The notes beneath the pieces are model-generated. The model saw only the letters and a list, made by a program, of their open reading frames with translations, had not been told where the DNA came from and did no database searches. Positions 7,171 through 16,080 of a stretch of 50,448 nt of DNA are shown here, piece after piece. Numbering within the stretch: the stretch's first letter is position 1; each line of letters opens with the position of its first letter. The translations under genes and the position numbers were made by a program. Origin of the DNA: Anaerovibrio sp. (GTDB lineage Bacteria; Bacillota; Negativicutes; Selenomonadales; Selenomonadaceae); NCBI GenBank assembly GCA_028691285.1, contig JAQUZO010000002.1, positions 1 through 50,448 of the forward strand. The letters are read 5' to 3'.

Positions 7171-9158
7171 TATAATACCCCCCAGATTAAAACAAAAATC
7201 ATGGCAAGCATGGTATAGCCGATATAAAGGCTCACACTGCCCTCCTGAATATGCCGGAATGCCGAGGATGAAGCAATCATCCAGGTTTGAACAGGCTTAT
7301 ACAGCTTCTCGGTAAACAAATCCGGAATCTCCAGGTAGAATTTCATCTTGCGGCCATAATAATCATGATCCTTCCTCAGATATTCCGTATGGCGCTGAGG
7401 GTTGAGAATCGTGCCGAAGGCACGGCGCAGCGGCTTGCTGAAGCCGGTTGCCGTATACTGCTGACGGCTGGTTGGATATGTACCGCAGTTCCAGGTCACA
7501 TCGCGGCGCACAAAGCCCCTGGTCGTGCCGATAAAAATTGCTGCGATAAAAATGCCCAGTAATATGGCAAGAGCCAAAATGAGTACAGGACTATATACAG
7601 CATAATGTCCGCTGCCGCCCCAGATAATGCCGAAAGCACCACCCATCGGTGTACTGAGAGGTCCGGCCACCACACTCTGCATAACATTGACTACAGGGTC
7701 AGGGACAACGCCAGCCGCCACCACCAAAAAGGCTGCTATGCCCATCCCAAGCAGCATGAAAAATGGCTGCTCATGAGCATTCTCGACAATATGGCTGCGT
7801 GGGCGTCCCAAAAAAGCAATGCCGTAGAGGCGCACAAAGCAGCCCAGAGCTGCCGCGCCCGTAAGCCCCAGCATAATAAAGGCAAAAATCACCAAAAGGC
7901 GCAGCTCCGGCGTGCCTGCCTGCTGTGCAAGTGTAATAAAGCTCTGCAGCACCAGCCACTCCCCAATCAGGCCGCTGGTGAAGGGCATGGAGGACAATGC
8001 CATCGCTCCGATAAGCGTAAAAAATGCCGTGTAAGGCATCTTTTTGATCAGACCACCCATTTTTTCGATGTTTTTGCTGCCCACGGCGTGCATGACCGCA
8101 CCAGCACTCATGAACATCAGCCCCTTCATCAGGCTGTGGCTGAAAGCATGCACCATAGCAGCTGTAAAGGCTACGACAGCCAGCGGTGCCAGATTCATGG
8201 ACATCAAAACCATGCCGCAGCCAAAAGCGGCAAAAATAATACCCATATTTTCTACGGAGGAATATGCAAGAATGCGCTTCATATCAACTTCCATCGTGCC
8301 GTAAAGAACCGCCAGGAAGGCAGAAACCAAGCCAACAAGCATGACCAGCAGGCCATACCAGAATACATCCATGCCAATGAACTGAAAAACAAAGCGCCCA
8401 AAGCCATAAAGAGCCACCTTCAGCATGACACCACTCATGAGAGCAGATACATGGCTCGGTGCCGCAGGATGGGCATTCGGCAGCCAGATATGCAGCGGCA
8501 TAAGTCCCGATTTCAGGGCAAAGCCTGCAAAGGCACATAAAAAAGCGATATGGCGCATAATACCGTCCAGGTTATTATGCATCATATCAGCAAAGGAAAA
8601 GCTGGCAGAATGGCTGCCCAGCAGATAAAAAGCAATCAGAATCGCTGCAGTGCCAAGATGGGTCATCACCATATACTGATAGGCCGCCGCCACGGTATCC
8701 TTATTGCCCGCTTCATGGTTGACCAGCAAAAAGGATACCAGCGCCATAATTTCCCAGGCAACAATAAAAGTAAAGGCATCACCAGCAAGCAGAACTGCCG
8801 TGATAGACAGCAGAAAAAGATTCCACAGGCCAGTCAGGGCACGGATACGCTTACCTAGATACCCCTTGGCATAATCTAAAGCATAAATGCTGATAAAAAA
8901 ACCGGCAATCCCGGTTATAGATACAAACACACCACTCCAGCCATCTGCTATCAGGGAATAACTGCCCCAGGATGCATCAATCAGCAATGCAGACTTCGGC
9001 ATAATCAGATATGCTATCCCGCTGAATGCTGTCATCCCGCTGGCAGCCACCGCACAGAGCATCCCCGCATAATGTGCGGTCAGCTCCAGCTTCTTTGGCC
9101 AGATAATGGTCAGTGCTCCCACTAGATAAACCAGCAGGGACCCTAACAATACATTCAT
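7170..9158 (-). CDS. Hydrogenase membrane subunit, antiporter-like (HyfB/HycC-like, NuoL family)
   Basis: This 662-residue polytopic protein is the first gene of the hydrogenase operon. It carries the antiporter-like core: a membrane Glu in IVAWEIMALVSFLLVNHE, a Lys in FAGFALKSGLMPLHIWLP with NAHPAAPS after it, and the HSLMKGLMFMSAGAVMH helix. The C-terminal part (TWNCGTYPTSRQQYT and a soluble stretch ending in one last membrane helix) is typical of HycC/HyfB rather than plain NuoL. A GGAG ribosome binding site stands 8 bases before the ATG. Together with the HyfC-, E-, F-, G- and I-like genes it gives a complete minimal energy-converting hydrogenase. No promoter of its own is convincing, so it may be read through from dsdA, 64 bases upstream. 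Confidence 0.88.
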   Translation of the reverse strand: MNVLLGSLLVYLVGALTIIWPKKLELTAHYAGMLCAVAASGMTAFSGIAYLIMPKSALLIDASWGSYSLIADGWSGVFVSITGIAGFFISIYALDYAKGYLGKRIRALTGLWNLFLLSITAVLLAGDAFTFIVAWEIMALVSFLLVNHEAGNKDTVAAAYQYMVMTHLGTAAILIAFYLLGSHSASFSFADMMHNNLDGIMRHIAFLCAFAGFALKSGLMPLHIWLPNAHPAAPSHVSALMSGVMLKVALYGFGRFVFQFIGMDVFWYGLLVMLVGLVSAFLAVLYGTMEVDMKRILAYSSVENMGIIFAAFGCGMVLMSMNLAPLAVVAFTAAMVHAFSHSLMKGLMFMSAGAVMHAVGSKNIEKMGGLIKKMPYTAFFTLIGAMALSSMPFTSGLIGEWLVLQSFITLAQQAGTPELRLLVIFAFIMLGLTGAAALGCFVRLYGIAFLGRPRSHIVENAHEQPFFMLLGMGIAAFLVVAAGVVPDPVVNVMQSVVAGPLSTPMGGAFGIIWGGSGHYAVYSPVLILALAILLGIFIAAIFIGTTRGFVRRDVTWNCGTYPTSRQQYTATGFSKPLRRAFGTILNPQRHTEYLRKDHDYYGRKMKFYLEIPDLFTEKLYKPVQTWMIASSSAFRHIQEGSVSLYIGYTMLAMIFVLIWGVL

Positions 9159-9222
9159 TTCTTCAACTCCATTATAAAATATTTAATATCGTTTCCCGCA
9201 AAAAAAGCAGCAGGAAATGACC

Positions 9223-10563
9223 TTACAGCTTCTTTGCCAAAAGCTGGGCACGAATCTCCTCCGGCACCAGATTGCCGCCGGTAGCCCAAATGATATGGGT
9301 CGCATTAGCCATATACCTGCCCAGATTATTGTCATATTTGTATTCATCCATTACGGCGGAGCGTCCCATGCAGACCGGGCCATGTATGGCCGCACAGGCA
9401 CTTGGCTCCAAAAAAATACCCTCCTGCTCCCACAAAAGATGCAGGTAATCAAAAATCCGCTTGTCCTTTATCGTGAAGCTGCCGCTTAAAAACGGCATGA
9501 TAAACTCACCGACAAAGTCGGAAGGACGCCCCACTGCCAGCCCATCAGCCTGAGTATTACCGGAAAGCCCTATATCCTGCACCGAAATGTTGTTGAACAG
9601 TCCTGTCAGCATCCCCAGCAGCATACATGGCGCCTGGGTCGGCTCCACAAAAAAGCAATGGACATGCTCTCCAAAAAGCTGCTTCAGGCCAAAGGTAATG
9701 CCGCCCGGTGCTCCGCCCACACCGCAGGGCAGATAAACAAACAGCGGATGCTGCTTGTCCACTGCAATCTTTTCTCTCTGCAGCTGAGCCGTCAGCATTT
9801 TAGCAGCTACGGCATACCCTAGGAACAGCTCCTGAGAGCTCTCATCATCCACAAAATAGCTGCTTGCATCTGCCTTGGATTCAAGCCGTCCAGCCTCGAC
9901 TGCCTCGCTGTAGCTGCCGGCATGCTCCAGAACCACTGCTCCCCTGCTGCGCAGCAAAGCCTTTTTCCACTCCTTGGCATCGCCGGACATATGCACAATA
10001 GTCTGAAAGCCCAATGCCGCTCCCATGATGCCGACAGCCAGCCCCAAATTGCCGGTGGAGCCTACCTGCAGCTTCTGGGAGGCAAAAAACTTCCGTGCCT
10101 CAGCCCCGGCCAGCTTGCAGTAATCATCCTCAAAATTCTCCAGGATGCCATGCTCCACCGCCAGAGTCTCCGCATGCTTCAGCACCTCATAGATGCCGCC
10201 TCTTGCCTTGACCGAGCCTGCAACAGCCAGGTGGCTGTCAAGCTTCATCATAAGGCGTCCTGTAATATTGGCACCGATGCGCGGAGAATTCAGTGCCTCC
10301 TTCAGCCTTGGCACCTCCACCAGGTCAGAGTCAATGATCCCGTTCCTGTATTCCGTTTCCGGAAACAGCTGCCTGAGCAATGGAGAAAAACGGCGCATTC
10401 TGGCATAGGCTGAATCTATATCCGACAAGGTCAGTGACGAGCGCAGCACCGCATCATCATTATTCATCTTCAGAGGATTTGCCCATTCTACCTCAATGGC
10501 ATTTCTGATATCCGTCAACAAAATCTCTCTGCGTTCCAAAGAAGAAAGGCTATCTATTTCCAT
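9223..10563 (-). CDS. dsdA: D-serine dehydratase (D-serine ammonia-lyase)
   Basis: This PLP enzyme deaminates D-serine to pyruvate and ammonia in the cytoplasm. The 446-residue length is close to E. coli DsdA (442). The PLP lysine is K119 in SHLAVAGSVKARGG, the glycine-rich phosphate-binding loop is GSTGNLGLAVG, and the C-terminal ATGGNLVPEEI matches the DsdA signature. GGAGG stands at proper spacing before the ATG. The gene lies downstream of a strong terminator and 64 bases upstream of the hydrogenase operon, with no terminator between, so co-transcription is possible. No DsdC-type regulator or DsdX transporter is adjacent. Diaminopropionate ammonia-lyase is the nearest alternative but the DsdA motifs fit better. 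Confidence 0.88.
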   Translation of the reverse strand: MEIDSLSSLERREILLTDIRNAIEVEWANPLKMNNDDAVLRSSLTLSDIDSAYARMRRFSPLLRQLFPETEYRNGIIDSDLVEVPRLKEALNSPRIGANITGRLMMKLDSHLAVAGSVKARGGIYEVLKHAETLAVEHGILENFEDDYCKLAGAEARKFFASQKLQVGSTGNLGLAVGIMGAALGFQTIVHMSGDAKEWKKALLRSRGAVVLEHAGSYSEAVEAGRLESKADASSYFVDDESSQELFLGYAVAAKMLTAQLQREKIAVDKQHPLFVYLPCGVGGAPGGITFGLKQLFGEHVHCFFVEPTQAPCMLLGMLTGLFNNISVQDIGLSGNTQADGLAVGRPSDFVGEFIMPFLSGSFTIKDKRIFDYLHLLWEQEGIFLEPSACAAIHGPVCMGRSAVMDEYKYDNNLGRYMANATHIIWATGGNLVPEEIRAQLLAKKL

Positions 10564-10621
10564 CCCTATTTTCCTCCTGTATCAACTACTCACACATCCG
10601 GTCTCCGTGTTATTTTTTTGT

Positions 10622-10657
10622 ACAAAAACAAAACCGCAGGAGCATCAGCTCCCACGG
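10622..10657 (-). terminator. Intrinsic terminator after the REC-GGDEF-EAL gene
   Basis: On the minus strand an arm CCGTGGGAGC pairs with GCTCCTGCGG around a 4-base loop and is followed by TTTTGTTTTT. It lies about 30 bases past the stop of the EAL protein gene and separates it from dsdA. Confidence 0.8.
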
Positions 10658-10687
10658 TAATTATTATACAGGCTTTATTGCATGAGT

Positions 10688-12826
10688 TCAACTGTGTTTG
10701 CTCAAATAATCAATAAATTCTTTTTCCGGCAGTGGTTTGGAGTAGTAATACCCCTGAACATAATCGCAGCCCATACTAATCAGGCGCTGACGCTGCTCCT
10801 CCGTTTCCGCGCCCTCAGACAGTACATCCAGCCCCAGATTTTTGCACATATTGATGATATAATGCATCATTTTGTCATTCTGATCGCTTCGCTCCTGCCT
10901 GATAAAGCTCATATCCAGCTTCACCACATCGATATTCATGTGGCAGAACATGTTGAGGGAAGAATATCCCGTGCCAAAATCGTCCAGCTCCACGACAAAG
11001 CCCTCACTGTGCAGCCTGTTGACATTCTTGATGACAATTTCCGGATTGTCCATATAGGCGGATTCAGTGACCTCGATATGCAGATCAGAGGTCTCCAACC
11101 CATATTTTTCAATCAGAGGCTTCAAAATAAGCATATCATGAAAATACAGGAAATCCTTGCGGGAAATATTGATGGAAACGGGCACTGTGGACAGGCCCTG
11201 CTTCCGCCATCGCTGGATAGCCGCACATGCCTCCTCCCACACATAATAATCCATGTGGGTCACGAAGCCGTTTTCTTCAAAAACAGGAATGAACTCCCCC
11301 GGCGACAAAAAGCCATAGCTTGGATGTATCCAGCGCACCAAAGCCTCTGCTCCCACCAGCTCGCCGGTGAAGATATTATGCTTGGGCTGATACCACACCT
11401 GAAATTGCCGCTTGGTCACAGCATCCTCCATGCCTTCCAATATCTGCTGCTTCTTCAGGGCATACATGCGGATATTATCGTCGTAGAAGTTGATCTTCTG
11501 CTTGTAGACATTTTTTATTTTGTTCAATGCCATCAATGCTCTGTCGCACATGACACGCACCGGCACACTGTGGTCCACCGACTCATAGATGCCATATTTC
11601 AGCATAAATGGCGGCAGTCCCTGCTTGACCTGCAAAAACTCATGGGTCCCATCAGACTGAGAGGCGAACAGCTTCTTCCCCACACCGACAGAATGCGGTA
11701 CCATCTGCGCAAAGGTTGCATCGTCCAGGCGGCCGAAAACACTGTGATTCAAATCATCCTTGTCATAATTGTTGGCGACATAGCGCAGGATTGCCTCTCC
11801 CTGCTTCACGCCGTACTGCTCATTGATATTCGGCAGATTGACCACATGGGTACACAGCATATCAAATTCTTCGTCAGGATACCTGTTCAGCAGATGCTCT
11901 GCCATATGCATGAAATAATCTCGATTGTAGCAGCCTGTCATGCTGTCTATGCGGAGCACATTGAGCATCACAGTTTTTTCATGCAGGTCAATGGCCCACC
12001 CGATACGGCTGAGCAGGACCTCCGGCTTGAAGGGCTTTGCTACAAAATCCGTCGCTCCCGCCTTCAGGCAGCTCGCTTCCTCCTCCGGCACATTGTCGCC
12101 GGTCAGGACCAGCACAGGAATCATCTTGAGCAGCTCATCCTTTTGAAATTCCTTCAAAAAGCCATAGCCATCCATGACCGGCATATGCACATCCAAAATA
12201 ATGACACTGATGTCCGTACTGTGCTCCCGTAAATAGTCCAAAGCCTCCTGCCCATTTTCTTTTTCTATGGTCCGGTAATGCTTCTCCAGGAAATAACAGA
12301 TAGTAGTGCGCTGCAGCTCTGAATCATCCACGACTAGAACTGTTTTGTCCCCCACCAGCTGGCGTTCCTGCTCAGAAAGCTTGGCCTCCCGGTCCAGCTG
12401 CTTCTGATGCTCGTCATTCATATCGCGCACGCAGACAAGTACCATCTGATAATCCGGACCATAATACTTGCTGGGCATTATCTCCACCGTGGTCCACCGA
12501 TATATGCCGTTCCTCATGCGTCGATAGGTCAGGCTCATATATTTTCTGCCGCTGTCCAGCTTTTTTCGGATATTGTCAATATTAAAAAACCTGACAAACT
12601 CCGCAGTATCGTCGGCATAAACAAAACCGCAGCTGTCAAGCCTTCCTATGCGTTCATCCATCTTGGGATTCCGGTTCTCCAAAACATTTCTGATTGCCAA
12701 ATCATCATCCTGAAGATAATGACAGCTGCCATCCGTTAAATCCACACAAATAATCGTACGATAAATGTGACCCACGACTTGAAGAATATCTTCCATCTCT
12801 TTGGTAGTGAATATGTCATGATCCAT
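10688..12826 (-). CDS. Response regulator with PAS-like, REC, degenerate GGDEF and EAL domains (putative c-di-GMP phosphodiesterase)
   Basis: This soluble protein of about 712 residues probably lowers cyclic di-GMP. Residues 1-150 are PAS-like. A receiver domain follows (about 160-285), with acidic residues in VLVVDDSE, the phospho-acceptor in ILDVHMPVMDG and the conserved Lys in VAKPF. The GGDEF domain (about 295-445) keeps a DSMTGCYNRDYF start but has RLDDATF where GGDEF should be, so cyclase activity is unlikely. The EAL domain (about 455-710) looks intact: AEALVRW, SINISRKDF, VTESAY, ELDDFGTGYSSL, VKLDMSFI and SEGAETEEQ. The ATG at 12826 is chosen because AGGAG lies 8 bases before it; the track's GTG at 12835 overlaps that site. 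It has its own promoter and terminator. No partner histidine kinase is adjacent. Confidence 0.87.
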   Translation of the reverse strand: MDHDIFTTKEMEDILQVVGHIYRTIICVDLTDGSCHYLQDDDLAIRNVLENRNPKMDERIGRLDSCGFVYADDTAEFVRFFNIDNIRKKLDSGRKYMSLTYRRMRNGIYRWTTVEIMPSKYYGPDYQMVLVCVRDMNDEHQKQLDREAKLSEQERQLVGDKTVLVVDDSELQRTTICYFLEKHYRTIEKENGQEALDYLREHSTDISVIILDVHMPVMDGYGFLKEFQKDELLKMIPVLVLTGDNVPEEEASCLKAGATDFVAKPFKPEVLLSRIGWAIDLHEKTVMLNVLRIDSMTGCYNRDYFMHMAEHLLNRYPDEEFDMLCTHVVNLPNINEQYGVKQGEAILRYVANNYDKDDLNHSVFGRLDDATFAQMVPHSVGVGKKLFASQSDGTHEFLQVKQGLPPFMLKYGIYESVDHSVPVRVMCDRALMALNKIKNVYKQKINFYDDNIRMYALKKQQILEGMEDAVTKRQFQVWYQPKHNIFTGELVGAEALVRWIHPSYGFLSPGEFIPVFEENGFVTHMDYYVWEEACAAIQRWRKQGLSTVPVSINISRKDFLYFHDMLILKPLIEKYGLETSDLHIEVTESAYMDNPEIVIKNVNRLHSEGFVVELDDFGTGYSSLNMFCHMNIDVVKLDMSFIRQERSDQNDKMMHYIINMCKNLGLDVLSEGAETEEQRQRLISMGCDYVQGYYYSKPLPEKEFIDYLSKHS

Positions 12827-12866
12827 AGAGCTCACTCCTACAAGTATATTTCCCTACATATGTCCC

Positions 12867-12895
12867 ATTCTATAACATATTGCAGTATTTAACAA
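12867..12895 (-). promoter_or_regulatory. Promoter for the REC-GGDEF-EAL gene
   Basis: A -35 TTGTTA and a -10 TAGAAT on the minus strand are separated by 17 bases. They lie about 40 bases before the chosen ATG and after the cbiK terminator, which fits a monocistronic transcript. Confidence 0.6.
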
Positions 12896-12963
12896 GCACT
12901 TCTTTAACAAATTCGTCACACCTTTTAATTATTCAAAACAGCAATATTTTCCTTTGATTTATA

Positions 12964-12996
12964 TAAAAAAGGACGTCGGACTGACCGCCGGCATCC
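12964..12996 (-). terminator. Intrinsic terminator after cbiK
   Basis: On the minus strand GGATGCCGG pairs with CCGACGTCC (one mismatch, one G-U) around an 8-base loop and is followed by TTTTTTA. It lies just past the cbiK stop and should end the cobalamin operon. Confidence 0.8.
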
Positions 12997-13007
12997 TTTC
13001 ATTTTTA

Positions 13008-14000
13008 TCAGTTTTCCAGAGCCTCCCAGGCTGCATTTGCACGCTTGACAAATATATCACGCACTGCCTTGTTTTCACCAATGCCATGAATATAGGTCTG
13101 TACCTGGATACCCTCCTTCATCAGAATTGACTTGTGAGAATCCTCCTCGTCTCCGGCCATGTCATTGTTGGCATGATCTCCGGCAACCATCATAAACGGC
13201 ATCAGAGTAACCTTGTTTATTTTCTTCGCCTTCAGCTTTGGAATGATGGTTTCCAGGCTTGGCCAGCCTTCAACGGTCTCAATGAATACATTGTCATAGC
13301 CCATTTCCTGCAGCTTCTCCTGAATAACAGCATAATAAGCGTTGGAAATGTTCGGTGTGCCATGAGCCATCAGGACGACGCCCTCACCCTTCCTGGTCTT
13401 CGGGAACTGGGTTGCCAGTGCCTGCAGCGTCTCAGTCACATCGTCAGCCTGTCCCTCCTGTCCCTGCCAATACATCAGAGGTACGCCGATGGTCATTTTT
13501 TTGAAATTTGCCTTGTAATTGTGGAATACCCCTAAATCATAATCATATTCCATGCCAGGAATAACATTCAGGTTGGTCAGGGCAACGCGGGTATAGCCCT
13601 CAGCCTTCAGCTGATCCAGAGCCTCCTCAGGAGTCGGGAACACAATGCCTTCATTTTTCTTTACCCTGTCAATGATAATATGAGAGGTATATGCCGTAAC
13701 TACCTTGACGCCAGGATGAGCAGCCTTGACAGCATTGATGGTCGCATCAATGGTCTTTGCCCTGGTATCGGTGAAGGTTGTACCAAAGGTCATAACCACG
13801 ATAGCATCCTTGTTGGCAAGATTCTGCAGGGCAGGATTTGCATAGGACTGCACACCCATCTGAGAAGCAGAAAGCAAGGCAGGCGTTGCTGTAGTTACCT
13901 CAGGGTTCAGCTCATAGGCAGCCTCTGAAGTGATTGGGCTGGCAGTAAAAACTGCACCCACAGCGACAGCAGCCACAAAAATTTTTTTCCAGTTGTTCAT
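13008..14000 (-). CDS. cbiK: Secreted sirohydrochlorin cobaltochelatase (CbiK family, periplasmic type)
   Basis: CbiK-type class II chelatases insert Co2+ into sirohydrochlorin in anaerobic cobalamin synthesis. The catalytic histidines are visible as H213 in LMAHGTP and H276 in AGDHANNDMAGD. Unlike cytoplasmic CbiK (about 264 residues), this 330-residue protein begins with a clear signal peptide (MNNWKKIF, a hydrophobic core, cleavage near TSEAA) and a linker before the chelatase domain. That matches the periplasmic CbiK-P type described in Desulfovibrio. It is the last gene of the riboswitch-controlled btuFDC operon, which fits a role in corrinoid, cobalt or tetrapyrrole handling outside the cytoplasm. 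A strong AAGGAGG precedes the ATG. The upstream gap of 154 bases may hold a weak internal promoter. Metal and porphyrin specificity is inferred; heme binding or iron chelation cannot be excluded. Confidence 0.87.
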   Translation of the reverse strand: MNNWKKIFVAAVAVGAVFTASPITSEAAYELNPEVTTATPALLSASQMGVQSYANPALQNLANKDAIVVMTFGTTFTDTRAKTIDATINAVKAAHPGVKVVTAYTSHIIIDRVKKNEGIVFPTPEEALDQLKAEGYTRVALTNLNVIPGMEYDYDLGVFHNYKANFKKMTIGVPLMYWQGQEGQADDVTETLQALATQFPKTRKGEGVVLMAHGTPNISNAYYAVIQEKLQEMGYDNVFIETVEGWPSLETIIPKLKAKKINKVTLMPFMMVAGDHANNDMAGDEEDSHKSILMKEGIQVQTYIHGIGENKAVRDIFVKRANAAWEALEN

Positions 14001-14154
14001 AAAAGAAATCCTCCTTATATAAAATAAGTATGACAGCAGCCAATCTCTGACAAAACAGCTGCCCTTAACAACTCCCCAGAGGGAAAGTCATTCTTTCTTT
14101 AGAACCCATACATTTTCCTACAGCTCCGGCTATCTATATCTGTGCCAGGATGCT

Positions 14155-15183
14155 TTATTTTTCGAGGCTGCTGTTTTTACGCAGCAGGTAGAGGAAATAC
14201 GGTGTTCCTAAAAACGCCGTCATGATTCCTACATTGACCTCGGTTTTTTCAATCAATACCCTGCCCAGGGAATCGCAGAACAGGAGGAACACCCCTCCTG
14301 CCACAACGCTCGCTGGCAGCAGATATTTGTGGTTCGGACCGACCAGCATACGCATCATGTGTGGGATAATCAGCCCCACAAAGCCGATACTGCCGCTGAT
14401 GCAGACGCTGGTTGCCGTAGTCATGGCAGCTACCAGCAAAAGTATCAGTCTGTACTTGACGACCGGCATTCCCACTGCCTTGGCTTCCGCTTCACCCAAA
14501 GCAAGAATATTCAGATGGCGTGCCATCAGCAGCATCAGCCCAATTCCCATAACAATCGGACCCGCTCCCATGAGTACATGCTCCCACCGGCGGTAATCAA
14601 GGCTGCCAATCGTCCAAAACAGATACTGCTGCAGCTTGTATTCATCCATAACCACCAGCATAGCCGCGGTAATCGCTCCCAAAAGCATCCCCACAACTAC
14701 ACCTGACAGCAGCAGCGTCAAGACAGGTATCCGTCCGTTTCTGGTTGCCAGCCCGATGGTCATGAATACTGCCAGCAATGCGCCAACAAAGGCAAATGCA
14801 GGCATAGCGAACATACTGACAGTATTTATACCCAGACTGATTGCCATTACGGCGCCTACTGTTGCTCCACTGGATACTCCGACAATACCGGGATCTGCCA
14901 GTGGGTTGCTGAACAGCCCCTGCAGAACCGTACCGGAAGCAGCCAAACCGGCTCCCACCATAAACCCCACCAAGGTCCTTGGCGAGCGTATGAACATCAG
15001 CACCGCCTCCTGCTGGGCGGATACACTGACATCCTGCAGGAAAGGCAGTCCCAGCTGATGGCAGAACCAGGCAGCTACCTGGATGAAGCTCAAATCATAT
15101 TGCCCTGCCGACAGAGAAAAACCGAAGGTCAGCACTGCCATCCCCCCCAGCAGTGCCGCTGTCAGTTTGCGATGATACCTCAT
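14155..15183 (-). CDS. btuC: Cobalamin-type ABC transporter permease (FecCD/BtuC family)
   Basis: This 342-residue inner-membrane permease belongs to the BtuC/FecCD family, with about ten hydrophobic helices. Family landmarks are RSPRTLVGFMVGAGLAASG, the NPLADPGIVGVSSGA loop and a late GSIGFVGLIIPHMMR segment, which contacts the ATPase. It overlaps btuD by four bases (ATGA), so the two are translationally coupled. The family also imports siderophores and heme, but the AdoCbl riboswitch upstream and cbiK downstream point to cobalamin or a related corrinoid. Confidence 0.88.
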   Translation of the reverse strand: MRYHRKLTAALLGGMAVLTFGFSLSAGQYDLSFIQVAAWFCHQLGLPFLQDVSVSAQQEAVLMFIRSPRTLVGFMVGAGLAASGTVLQGLFSNPLADPGIVGVSSGATVGAVMAISLGINTVSMFAMPAFAFVGALLAVFMTIGLATRNGRIPVLTLLLSGVVVGMLLGAITAAMLVVMDEYKLQQYLFWTIGSLDYRRWEHVLMGAGPIVMGIGLMLLMARHLNILALGEAEAKAVGMPVVKYRLILLLVAAMTTATSVCISGSIGFVGLIIPHMMRMLVGPNHKYLLPASVVAGGVFLLFCDSLGRVLIEKTEVNVGIMTAFLGTPYFLYLLRKNSSLEK

Positions 15184-16043
15184 AGTGCCTCACCGCCCTT
15201 CTGTCCGTCAGCACAGCTGCCGATAATAGTATCAAGCAGCCTTCTTTTGGCTGTATCTGCCGGAGCTGCTTCCGTGTATATATCCGCATGGCCGGTTTCC
15301 GGATTGCGGGTCGATCTTATCCTTGCATCATAGCCGCTGCTCAGAATCTCATCCGTCAGGACATCCTCCGGCAGTCCGTCTGCCAGGAGTCTGCCCTGCC
15401 TGAAAAGCAGGAGCCTGCTGCAGTATCTGGCGGCCAAATTCAGCTCATGCACCACCATAGCCACAGTTTTGCCGCGCTGGCACAGCTCCTGGCAAAAGCG
15501 GAAAATCTCCTCCTGATAGAACAAATCCAGCCCGGCAGCAGGCTCATCCAAAAACAGGACCGGTGTCTGCTGTGCCAAAACCTTGGCCAAAAGCACTCTC
15601 TGCCGCTGCCCTCCGGAGAGGGAACGAATCGGCTTTTCTGCCATCCCCAGCACATCAGTGTATTCCATGCAGGCTTCTGCAATCCTGCGGTCATCATCAT
15701 CCTGCTGCTGCCACCATTTTTTGTATGGATAGCGCCCTGCTGTCACAATATCCCGCACCGTATAATCAAAGGTCAGCTCTACCTGCTGCTGCAGGTAGGA
15801 AATACTCCTGGCCAGCTCCAGCTGGCTGTAAGCAGCTATATCTTTACCGGCAATCAGGATTTTGCCGCCACGCAATGGCAAAAAGCCCCGCATGGATTTT
15901 AAAAGCGTACTTTTGCCTGCACCGTTTTTGCCGATGATACCCACAAACTCACCCTGCCTGATATGGAAATCCAGATTATTTAAAATGACCTCATTTTCAT
16001 TGTACCCAGCCGTTGCATTCTGCACCTGGATAATAGCTTCCAT
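15180..16043 (-). CDS. btuD: Cobalamin-type ABC transporter ATP-binding protein
   Basis: This 287-residue ATPase powers the importer. It shows Walker A GKNGAGKST, the Q-loop region around YLQQQVEL, the ABC signature LSGGQRQR, Walker B VLFLDEPAAGLD and the switch His in VVHELN. The C-terminal extension beyond the nucleotide-binding domain is about 35 residues longer than E. coli BtuD. A GAGAGG ribosome binding site precedes the ATG and the gene lies 37 bases after btuF. Substrate assignment comes from the operon, not from this protein. Confidence 0.88.
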   Translation of the reverse strand: MEAIIQVQNATAGYNENEVILNNLDFHIRQGEFVGIIGKNGAGKSTLLKSMRGFLPLRGGKILIAGKDIAAYSQLELARSISYLQQQVELTFDYTVRDIVTAGRYPYKKWWQQQDDDDRRIAEACMEYTDVLGMAEKPIRSLSGGQRQRVLLAKVLAQQTPVLFLDEPAAGLDLFYQEEIFRFCQELCQRGKTVAMVVHELNLAARYCSRLLLFRQGRLLADGLPEDVLTDEILSSGYDARIRSTRNPETGHADIYTEAAPADTAKRRLLDTIIGSCADGQKGGEAL

Positions 16044-16080
16044 TCGTATACCTCTCCATCTGAACTATAATCCGGTTCTC

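Noticed and set aside
9166-9190. TATAAT just before the hyfB-like start as a hydrogenase promoter
   Set aside because: The -10 would lie only 12 bases before the ATG and touch the GGAG ribosome binding site, and no -35 stands at the right distance.
14001-14154. Second riboswitch in the gap between btuC and cbiK
   Set aside because: I found no B12 box or CCCGCCACTG-like element. A weak TTGTCA-17-TACTTA promoter is possible but not convincing.
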